56,196 bases of DNA from CAZWKX01 sp964633975 (GTDB lineage Bacteria > Actinomycetota > Acidimicrobiia > Spongiisociales > UBA11373). Made by a program: the position numbers and the translations under genes. Positions 16,975 to 29,983 of the stretch are shown piece by piece. The first letter of the stretch is position 1. The number at the start of each line of letters is the position of its first letter. The stretch is from assembly GCA_964633975.1 (NCBI GenBank), contig CAZWKX010000010.1, positions 1 through 56,196 on the forward strand, read 5' to 3'. Below the pieces are notes generated by a model. That model worked only from the letters and a program-made list of their open reading frames with translations. It made no database searches and had not been told where the DNA came from.

Positions 16975-17916
16975 TCACTCCGAAGCCGCGACGAAAACGA
17001 TGAATACACACAGGAGAACGGCCCCCTCCCAGCGCACCAGGCGGCGCCCGGTGGCCACAAAAACCCCGGCGGCGAAGGCCGAGCCGACCATGAACAAGGC
17101 AGCAGGCCGGAAGGCCGCGACGACCTGCCCAGGGCCGATCAGACCGGCTATTCCGGCCACCGCGAGGGCATTAAACAGATTCGATCCGAGCACGTTGCCC
17201 AAGATGAGGTCGGCCTCACCGCGGCGGGCTGCCGCAAGGGCAGTCGCCAGCTCCGGCAGGCTCGTGCCCACCGACACGATGACGAGGCCCACGAAGGCCG
17301 TGCTGATGCCGAGATCCTCGGCCAGGCCCGATGCTCCCCGCACCAGGAGATCGGCCCCGACCAGGGTGAAGGCCAGTGTGCCCAGCCCAAAGCCGATCTC
17401 CATCGGCACCCGCACCGGCTCATCGGATTCAGCTTCCGGGCTGATCGGCCGAACTCCGGCACGCGAGTCGTGGCGCGACCAGCGCACCAGCAGCGTCCCG
17501 GCACCAAACATCGCCAGCATGAGACCGGCCCCCTCGATCCGACCCAGGTACAGGTTCCAGAGCAATGCCCCGAACACCAGCACCGACACGAGCATGAGCC
17601 CGCCTTCACGCCGAATGGTCTGCACCCGGCCGGCGATCGGGCCCACAAGTGCGGCCGCGCCGAGCACGAGCGTCACGTTCGCCGTGTTCGATCCCACAAC
17701 GTTGCCGACGGCGAGATCAATCTCACCGCGGCCGGCGGCAAGAGCCGAGACCAACAGCTCCGGCGCCGAGGTACCCAGGCCCACGACGAGCGCTCCTACG
17801 ACGATGGGAGAAACCCCGAAGGCCCGAGAAAGGCGCGTCGCGGACAGCACGAAGCGATCGGCGGCAAGCGTCAGCAGCACCAAGCCGCCGAGCAGGAGCG
17901 CCACAGCCGCTAGCAC
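16975..17916 (-). CDS. Na+/Ca2+ exchanger-family (CaCA) transporter
   Basis: A 313-residue inner-membrane antiporter with about ten transmembrane segments in two inverted halves. Each half has the ion-binding alpha repeat: GTSAPELLVSALAA with GNVVGSNTANV in the first, and GTSLPELATALAA with GNVLGSNLFN in the second. The acidic residues in GTSxPE coordinate Ca2+ and Na+ in this family. It resembles YrbG-type exchangers in length and layout. It likely exports Ca2+ using the sodium or proton gradient. It is transcribed away from the MBL-fold gene. Confidence 0.93.
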   Translation of the reverse strand: MLAAVALLLGGLVLLTLAADRFVLSATRLSRAFGVSPIVVGALVVGLGTSAPELLVSALAAGRGEIDLAVGNVVGSNTANVTLVLGAAALVGPIAGRVQTIRREGGLMLVSVLVFGALLWNLYLGRIEGAGLMLAMFGAGTLLVRWSRHDSRAGVRPISPEAESDEPVRVPMEIGFGLGTLAFTLVGADLLVRGASGLAEDLGISTAFVGLVIVSVGTSLPELATALAAARRGEADLILGNVLGSNLFNALAVAGIAGLIGPGQVVAAFRPAALFMVGSAFAAGVFVATGRRLVRWEGAVLLCVFIVFVAASE

Positions 17917-17986
17917 GGCAGATGTTCCGGCATCGGGCCACGATCGTAACCGAACCGCCCCAGCCGTCGAATCAGCCGACCCTCGA

Positions 17987-17992
17987 TAGGCT
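17987..17992 (+). promoter_or_regulatory. -10 box for a leaderless MBL-fold gene
   Basis: TAGGCT ends seven bases before ATG 18000, which puts the expected transcription start at or next to the start codon. No Shine-Dalgarno is visible, consistent with a leaderless mRNA. No clear -35. Confidence 0.45.
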
Positions 17993-17999
17993 CAACACC

Positions 18000-18806
18000 A
18001 TGTACGACTGGGTGGATCACGGTGAAGGGGTCTTCAGCAAGCGCTATCCCTATCTGCAGCAGCAGATCGGCGCGGTGATCTGCGGTGACGGCGTGCTGCT
18101 CGTGGATACCCGCTCACACTACGGGCACACCGAGGAGCTTCTGAAGGACCTGAGGCAAATCACGCCGTTCTCGGTGCGGTGGGTGGTCAACACCCACCAC
18201 CACTGGGACCACACCTTCGGCAACGCGAAGCTCCTGCCCGCACCCATCTGGGGCCACACGCGCTGCGCCGAGATGCTCTCATCATTTCCCGACCGCATGC
18301 GTGCCGAGGCAAAGTCCTACTCTCCGGAGCTCGCCGACCGCTTCAACGAGGTCGAGATCGTCGCCCCAGACCACACCTTCGACGATTCCGTCACCCTCGC
18401 CCTCGCCGGCCGCGAGGTGATTCTGCACCACCTGGGCCGAGCCCACACCAACAACGACATCGTCGCCGTAGTCTCAGATGCCGGCGTCGTCTTCGCAGGA
18501 GATCTGGTCGAAGAGGCCGCTCCCCCGGTCTTCCAGGATGCCTATCCGCTTGAGTGGCCCGACGCGGTGTCTGCGCTGCTCGACCTCGTCCGCGGCCCAG
18601 TTGTGCCCGGCCACGGCGCACCGGTCGACAGAGACTTCGTCGCCGCCCAGCAGCGCGACTTGGCCGAGACCGCCGCCCTGGCCGTTGTCCGACACGCGGA
18701 GGGCCGGACGGCGCGCCAAGCTGCTGCCGCAGGCGGCCCGTTCCCCATCGACACTCTGGAGACCGCGTTCAGGCGCGCCTGGCCCTCCCTGGACATGGGA
18801 ACATGA
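18000..18806 (+). CDS. MBL-fold metallo-hydrolase
   Basis: A 268-residue metallo-beta-lactamase-fold hydrolase. The metal-binding motif is NTHHHWDH (HxHxDH), with GHTRCAE, the Asp in VVFAGDLVEE, and the later His in VPGHGAPVD. Other features are LLVDTRSHYG and LHHLGRAHTNNDIV, found in beta-lactamase-like and glyoxalase II-like members. The start at ATG 18000 is supported by a -10 box seven bases upstream; a long upstream open frame is spurious. It is coupled to the alpha/beta hydrolase gene by an ATGA overlap. The substrate is unknown. Confidence 0.9.
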   Translation: MYDWVDHGEGVFSKRYPYLQQQIGAVICGDGVLLVDTRSHYGHTEELLKDLRQITPFSVRWVVNTHHHWDHTFGNAKLLPAPIWGHTRCAEMLSSFPDRMRAEAKSYSPELADRFNEVEIVAPDHTFDDSVTLALAGREVILHHLGRAHTNNDIVAVVSDAGVVFAGDLVEEAAPPVFQDAYPLEWPDAVSALLDLVRGPVVPGHGAPVDRDFVAAQQRDLAETAALAVVRHAEGRTARQAAAAGGPFPIDTLETAFRRAWPSLDMGT

Positions 18807-19696
18807 GCCCAAGCTCCGATTCGCCGCCCGGTTGGTTCACCAGGGCCCTGGCCACGCCACCGACGGACGACACGGTGCAAGCGGCCAGCTGCCCCATCCA
18901 CGTCCTCCGATGGGGGCGGAACGACGCTCCCGGACTCGTGCTGGTTCACGGCGGAGCCGCGCATGCCTACTGGTGGTCGTTCCTGGCTCCTCTCCTGGCC
19001 GCCGATTGGCGAGTCATCGCCCTCGACCTCAGCGGACACGGTGACAGCGGCCGCCGCAACCGCTACTCCCACAAGATCTGGGCCGACGAGGTGATCACCG
19101 TCTCGGAGAAGGCCGGCTTCCCCGGACCCGCCGTGATCGTAGGCCACAGCCTCGGTGGCCTCGTCGCCATACAAACCGCCGTCGACCACTGTGAAGCTAT
19201 CGCCGGGGCCATCCTGGTCGATGCCCCGGTACGCCGCCCCGATCCCGAATCCGAGGAAGGCAACAGAGGTCGTGCCTTCCGCTCGCCGGGTACCTATCCG
19301 ACGATCGAGGAGGCCCTGGAGCACTTCCACCTCATCCCTCCCCAGCCCATCGAGCACCCCTTCATCGTCGATCACATCGCCAGGCACTCACTGCGTCACA
19401 CCAAAGCCGGCTGGACGTGGAAATTCGACACCGCGGTCTTCGCCCACGCCCTCGTCCCGATGTGGGAGCAGCTCGGGTCGATCCGCTGCCGGCTGGCCCT
19501 GCTGCGTGGCGAACACAGCGTGGTCGTGCCGCCGGACACGGCTGCGGCGATGTACGACCGCATGGGCCGCTTGGCCCCCGTAGTCTCGATCCCCGAGGCC
19601 CACCACCACGTCATGCTCGACCAGCCCCTCGCCTTTGTAGCTGCGCTGCGAGCCCTGCTCCACGATTGGGAGCACTCGGTGCCCCGCCGCTATTGA
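18803..19696 (+). CDS. Alpha/beta-fold hydrolase
   Basis: A 297-residue alpha/beta hydrolase. The oxyanion region is LVHGGAAHAYWW, the nucleophile elbow is VGHSLGG, and the C-terminal catalytic His lies in EAHHHVMLDQP; an acidic residue in LLRGEHS is a candidate third member. There is no signal peptide, so it is cytoplasmic. It starts inside the stop of the MBL-fold gene (ATGA) and the two probably work on related substrates, for example esters or lactones. Its last bases overlap the convergent SRAP gene by seven bases. Confidence 0.9.
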   Translation: MSPSSDSPPGWFTRALATPPTDDTVQAASCPIHVLRWGRNDAPGLVLVHGGAAHAYWWSFLAPLLAADWRVIALDLSGHGDSGRRNRYSHKIWADEVITVSEKAGFPGPAVIVGHSLGGLVAIQTAVDHCEAIAGAILVDAPVRRPDPESEEGNRGRAFRSPGTYPTIEEALEHFHLIPPQPIEHPFIVDHIARHSLRHTKAGWTWKFDTAVFAHALVPMWEQLGSIRCRLALLRGEHSVVVPPDTAAAMYDRMGRLAPVVSIPEAHHHVMLDQPLAFVAALRALLHDWEHSVPRRY

Positions 19697-20382
19697 GGCG
19701 GCCGGCCCTGCAGCGGAAGGATGCACTCCAGGAAATCGTTCCGGGTGCTGTTGACCAGCGAGGACACCGGGTGCCCGGCCAGGGTGCCCCCGGCCGCCGG
19801 CACGAGCATAGAACTCAGCTCTTCGACGTCTTCGACCTCGGGATCCAGCCACCGCTCCCAGTGCTCGGCGTCGAGAATGACCGGCATTCGATCGTGGATC
19901 TGGCGAACCAGCTCGTTGGGCGTGGTTGTGATGATCGTGCACGTGTTGAGCCACTCCTCGGCGTCCGGGTCTCGCCACGACGACCAGAGCCCGGCCAGCG
20001 CCAGCGGCTTTGCATCTACGGCGAAGACGTAGTGGGGCAGCTTGCCCCCGCTCTCTCGGCGCTCCCACTCGTAGAAACCGTCGGCGGGGATGATGCAGCG
20101 CCGACGGCGGAAAGAATCCCTGAATGCAGCCTTCTCCGCCAGGCTCTCGGCTCTGGCGTTGATGAGACGAGAGCCGATGCCGGGATCCTTGGCCCAATGG
20201 GGCACCAAACCCCAATGCAAGACACCGAGCCGCCGACCCCCCTCCGCACCGACTACTGCGTAGACATGTTTGGTCGGAGCCACGTTGTACGAAGGCTTCA
20301 AAGTCTCCGAGAAGGCCTCAGCAGCGCCGAAGTGTTCGGCGTACTCCTGGGGGTCGAGCGCCTGCACGAACCGGCCGCACAT
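19690..20382 (-). CDS. SRAP-domain protein (YedK/HMCES family)
   Basis: A 230-residue protein that begins MCGRF, the hallmark of the SRAP family. Cys2 becomes the N-terminus and forms a covalent thiazolidine crosslink with abasic sites in single-stranded DNA, protecting them during replication. Other family motifs are PSYNVAPTK, LHWGLVPHWAKD, NARAESLAEKAAFRDSF, RRCIIPADGFYEW and DRMPVIL. I start at ATG 20382 because Cys must be residue 2; the frame extends 35 codons further but those residues are not part of the family. It is divergent from gltB. Confidence 0.95.
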   Translation of the reverse strand: MCGRFVQALDPQEYAEHFGAAEAFSETLKPSYNVAPTKHVYAVVGAEGGRRLGVLHWGLVPHWAKDPGIGSRLINARAESLAEKAAFRDSFRRRRCIIPADGFYEWERRESGGKLPHYVFAVDAKPLALAGLWSSWRDPDAEEWLNTCTIITTTPNELVRQIHDRMPVILDAEHWERWLDPEVEDVEELSSMLVPAAGGTLAGHPVSSLVNSTRNDFLECILPLQGRPPQ

Positions 20383-20546
20383 AGACGCAATGATCGCACG
20401 CGGCCGCGACTCGGCGAGTGCCACCCGGGGCCGTCGCGCTCCTGCTCTCCCGCAGTCACTACCATCTTCGGGCCCGTGGCGCGCCAAAGTCGTCCCTGGG
20501 GAGGGTGAAAACCAATCGGCAATGGCACGAGGGGGCGCCGAAAGCG

Positions 20547-26613
<6,067 letters not shown>

Positions 26614-26622
26614 GCGCGTCCG

Positions 26623-27525
26623 CTACTCGCCGCCCTCGATGCGCACCGGGCCTTCGAAGTAGGCACGCACGGTTGGATAGGCGAGCTCGACGTCGGGCTC
26701 GCCTGCAATACCATCCAGAATGTCGGTCCACACCAGATCTTCGATGGCCCGAGTCTTGAGATAGGGCACCGCCAGCCGTCCGGTGAGCTCCACGCCGCTG
26801 TCCCCCACCCTAGTGAACACGGCCGGCGCCACCTGATCGATGGTCAGCCGGTACTCCTGAGATGTGGTCCTCATCTCGGCCGCCACCTCGTCCAAAGAAG
26901 CGGCGTGCCTCTCCACCGCCTCGAGCACGATCTCCCGGGCCCGGCGCCAGTTGGACTCGAAGGTCACGAGCACCGGGATCTCGTGGAACACGTACTCGAA
27001 ACCCTCGCTGTAATTGGCGGCCGGCTCGGTGAAGAGCAGCCCGTTGGGTATGTGCACGATCCGTCCGGTGTAGGCAGGGAAGCCGCCCCCGGTGACTGCG
27101 GCCCATTCCTGGAGACTGAAGCGAAAGGCCCGGATGTCGATGACATCCCCGGCCTCTCCACCAACGGACACTCGATCACCCACCCGAAACGGCCTTCTCA
27201 GCACGATGAACAGCCACCCGGCCAGGTTCTTGAGCACATCAGAAAGAGCGATGGCGAGGCCGGCGGTGAGAAACCCCACGTAGGTAGCCAGACCACTGCC
27301 CCGTATCCAGATCGACGCCAGCGCCACGAAGCCGACGAAGGTGACTATGTACGACGTCAGCTTTCGGGCCCGATACCAGACCGAGGGCTCCTTGATCCGC
27401 CTGTGCACGATCGCCAGGACCACGGTTCTCGACAAGACGAGGGCGACGATGAGAGCCCCGCTCACGATGAGCTGCGCCTGCCAAACTGAGCTCAGGTTGA
27501 GCCAATCGGCGATGGTCTCGGTCAT
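26623..27525 (-). CDS. MscS-family small-conductance mechanosensitive channel
   Basis: A 300-residue membrane protein with about three N-terminal transmembrane helices. The pore helix and MscS signature are at YVGFLTAGLAIALSDVLKNLAGW, followed by the beta domain (RPFRVGDRVSVGGEAGDVIDI, IVHIPNGLLFTEP). Such channels open when membrane tension rises and release solutes during osmotic downshock. I prefer ATG 27525 because a TAGCCT box ends eight bases upstream; the open frame reaches 27576. It stands alone and faces gltD. Confidence 0.92.
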   Translation of the reverse strand: MTETIADWLNLSSVWQAQLIVSGALIVALVLSRTVVLAIVHRRIKEPSVWYRARKLTSYIVTFVGFVALASIWIRGSGLATYVGFLTAGLAIALSDVLKNLAGWLFIVLRRPFRVGDRVSVGGEAGDVIDIRAFRFSLQEWAAVTGGGFPAYTGRIVHIPNGLLFTEPAANYSEGFEYVFHEIPVLVTFESNWRRAREIVLEAVERHAASLDEVAAEMRTTSQEYRLTIDQVAPAVFTRVGDSGVELTGRLAVPYLKTRAIEDLVWTDILDGIAGEPDVELAYPTVRAYFEGPVRIEGGE

Positions 27526-27533
27526 CCGTTCGC

Positions 27534-27539
27534 AGGCTA
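27534..27539 (-). promoter_or_regulatory. -10 box for the leaderless MscS gene
   Basis: On the minus strand TAGCCT lies eight bases before ATG 27525. It fits the leaderless TAnnnT arrangement seen at several genes in the window. Confidence 0.4.
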
Positions 27540-27640
27540 GACGTTCCTCCACCGCCAGGGCCCCGGCGGCAACCAAGCGCTACCCGCAAACGCCGAAGCC
27601 TGCGATCATTCGGTCGACAGTCTCTCCATGGAGTTGCATC

Positions 27641-27916
27641 ATGGCCAAGACGGAACCGGCAGCCGAGCCACCGCCTCCCGCTGGCCCGCCTCCACACGAA
27701 GACGAAGCGCCCCTCGTCTACACGCGCCACTTCTGGGCGGCGCTGGCCGTGATCGCACTCTGGGTGTCGGTCACGCTCGTAGGCGTCTACACCAGGACCG
27801 GTCTAGTGATCTCCAGCAACGGCAGCCACGTCGAGGTGCCCGTTGTCTGGGGTGTGGCCCTCCTGGCCACCGTGGCCACCTGCATCATCGTGGTGAGCGC
27901 CTTCCGGCGCGACTAG
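27641..27916 (+). CDS. Small two-helix membrane protein, unknown function
   Basis: A 91-residue protein. Residues 1-25 are Pro- and acid-rich and presumably cytoplasmic. Two hydrophobic helices follow (FWAALAVIALWVSVTLVGV and VVWGVALLATVATCIIVVSAF), joined by a short loop, and the C-terminus is basic (RRD). The open frame extends upstream to 27341 but that part overlaps the MscS gene on the other strand, so ATG 27641 is the likely start. No family recognised. Confidence 0.6.
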   Translation: MAKTEPAAEPPPPAGPPPHEDEAPLVYTRHFWAALAVIALWVSVTLVGVYTRTGLVISSNGSHVEVPVVWGVALLATVATCIIVVSAFRRD

Positions 27917-27957
27917 GCCCGGGCAGGGCTTCCCCAGCTCAAGCCATCGCGGGCCGG

Positions 27958-29946
27958 CTACCGCTGATAGCCCAGGCGTTTCAGAAGCGGGGCCATCTCG
28001 GCCCGTGTCTCATCTCCCAGCTCAGGTGCAGACCGCCAGCGGCCCACCGACGACGGGTCGGCACCGGCCAGGGCCTTCAGGAAGGCACTCCGAGATGCCT
28101 GATCCGCGATCCCCAGGAAATCAAGGATACGCGTGCCCTCTCCCTGCGGATTTGCCAACAACCGCTCGTACCGGACCTGCAGCACGGCATCACCGACGGC
28201 GTCACCACCGGCTAGCCCGGCTTCCACGTACCGCCGCCAGCCCCAGGCACAGCGATGCAGCGTCGTCGTGCCCACAAACTCCTCGGCCCGCTCGGGCTCA
28301 ACCCAGAATGAGGGCCGAGGGCCATATCGATACCCGCCCGGCTCGTATTTTTCGGGCGCATCGTCGCGGAACCAGGGCCGCTCGCTCCACGACACGGCCA
28401 CATCCCGGCCGTCGCGCACGATGTGGATAAACCGGGCACCGGGAAAGGTCCGGTGCAGGAACTGCATAAGGAACACGTTGCGGGGTGTCTTGTCCACAAA
28501 ACGAAGGCCGCCGTCGAGACGCACCCATAGCAGCCTCCGGTAGACCTTCTGGAAGAACCGCACCGCCCGCCGCTCGTCCCACAGCCCGAGCTTGACGTAC
28601 GCCGCCGCCGCCTTGGTGGCCACCGGCTCGTGGTGATAAGAGATCACCGGCATCGCCCCAAAGCACTCACCCAGGAATGTCGTGCCGGAGCGAGGACAGC
28701 CCACTACGAACACCGGCTCCCTCAATTGCCCCGCCATCCGGGTCCGCAGCGGCCGGCCCCCGGCCCGCCGAGCCCGCCCCCGGTTGAGGTACCAGTCGGT
28801 CAACAAGGTCCGAGCCATCACCAGGGGGCGTCGAAGCGGCCCCATGCCGCGATCGGGAAGCAGCTTCTGCTTGCCCGCCGCCTCATCCGCCATGTCGACC
28901 AGCACTCGAGCCATCTCGTCCCACGACCCCGCTGCAGCCGGACCCTGCTCTGCCATCGGCCCCATCTCGCCAATGACCCTGCGGATGGCGGCGGCAAAAG
29001 CGGCGGGGTCACCGGGAGGCGCCAGGGCCCCGGTCTTCATCTCGATGACGCGTTCCGATAGGGCTCCCACGTCGGTCGCCGCCACGGGGCGTCCCGCGGC
29101 AAACGCCAGCGGCACGACGCCCGACGCGGTGGCCGACCTGTAGGGCGCCACCAGCACATGGTGCTCCTGCAGCAGCCGAGCCACGTCTTCGTCGGCGGCG
29201 TAGCCGGGCTGAAGATCGACACGCCCACCGAGCCCCAAGTTGGCGATCCGATCCCTCCAGACACCGGCGTCCTCCCAGAACTCACCGGCCACGGTGAGCT
29301 GCACGTCGAGTCCCTCGCCGACCAACCTGGAAACGGCATCGATCGCCACGTCGAGTCCCTTGTAGGGACGCACGTAGCCGAGGAAAAGAAGCCGGAAGGG
29401 GGGCGAGGGCGGCAGCGGCGTCGGCTCCAGGTCCAGATTCGGAGGGTGTGGGACCGCCACCACGCGGCGCAGCCCGGAGATCTCCTCGACGTTCTCCCGG
29501 TTGACCCGGCCGTGGGTCAGCGCTCCATCCACCCGGCCCAGCACCCACCGGGTGAGGAGACGGGCGAAGGGCATACGCTCGTGAGGGACCGGGTTGTGCA
29601 CGAACGCCAGGCGGCGCCGGCCGGCCACCCCGATCACCACCCGGAGCGGCAAGGCATGGAAAGGAGTGACCCAAGGGAACACCACCAGATCACATTTTCG
29701 GGCCGCACGCCCCGCTCGCAGCCACGACACAGGGCTCCACCAACGAAGCAGAAAACGACACCCGGGGACGGCCGTGGCATCTGGAGCGCGGCGGCCTCCC
29801 CGGTACAGCAGCCGAGGGTATTGGGACCGCCACGAGATGGCCGACACCTCGTGCCCCAGGCCGCGCAGCGCTCTCACCAGCTTGGCGCCGTGGTGGGCGA
29901 TGCCGCCCGGGATTGGGGGAAGCGGTCCGACGTAGGCGATACGCAC
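27958..29946 (-). CDS. Fusion of a family 4 glycosyltransferase and a sulfotransferase
   Basis: A single 662-residue protein with two catalytic domains. Residues 1-365 are a GT-B fold GT4 glycosyltransferase: MRIAYVGPLPPIPGGIAHH at the N-terminus, FLGYVRPYKGLDVAI near 185, and the C-terminal donor region APYRSATASGVVPLAFAAG. After a basic linker (about 366-405), residues 406-662 are a sulfotransferase with the 5'-phosphosulfate loop VVGCPRSGTTFLGE near 412 and the 3'-phosphate motif FIHIVRDGRDVAVSW near 507. Both halves look intact and no internal stop or start breaks them. It probably adds a sugar and sulfates the product. It is the last gene of the minus-strand glycan group and starts at a leaderless GTG. 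Confidence 0.93.
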   Translation of the reverse strand: MRIAYVGPLPPIPGGIAHHGAKLVRALRGLGHEVSAISWRSQYPRLLYRGGRRAPDATAVPGCRFLLRWWSPVSWLRAGRAARKCDLVVFPWVTPFHALPLRVVIGVAGRRRLAFVHNPVPHERMPFARLLTRWVLGRVDGALTHGRVNRENVEEISGLRRVVAVPHPPNLDLEPTPLPPSPPFRLLFLGYVRPYKGLDVAIDAVSRLVGEGLDVQLTVAGEFWEDAGVWRDRIANLGLGGRVDLQPGYAADEDVARLLQEHHVLVAPYRSATASGVVPLAFAAGRPVAATDVGALSERVIEMKTGALAPPGDPAAFAAAIRRVIGEMGPMAEQGPAAAGSWDEMARVLVDMADEAAGKQKLLPDRGMGPLRRPLVMARTLLTDWYLNRGRARRAGGRPLRTRMAGQLREPVFVVGCPRSGTTFLGECFGAMPVISYHHEPVATKAAAAYVKLGLWDERRAVRFFQKVYRRLLWVRLDGGLRFVDKTPRNVFLMQFLHRTFPGARFIHIVRDGRDVAVSWSERPWFRDDAPEKYEPGGYRYGPRPSFWVEPERAEEFVGTTTLHRCAWGWRRYVEAGLAGGDAVGDAVLQVRYERLLANPQGEGTRILDFLGIADQASRSAFLKALAGADPSSVGRWRSAPELGDETRAEMAPLLKRLGYQR

Positions 29947-29952
29947 GAGAGG

Positions 29953-29983
29953 AGGGTACCGAAGCCCAGAAGGCCTATCTCAA
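29953..29983 (-). promoter_or_regulatory. Promoter of the glycosyltransferase-sulfotransferase gene
   Basis: On the minus strand a -35-like TTGAGA (29978-29983), a 19-base spacer and a -10 TACCCT (29953-29958) precede GTG 29946 by six bases. This implies a leaderless transcript of its own, separate from the upstream membrane glycosyltransferase gene. Confidence 0.5.
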
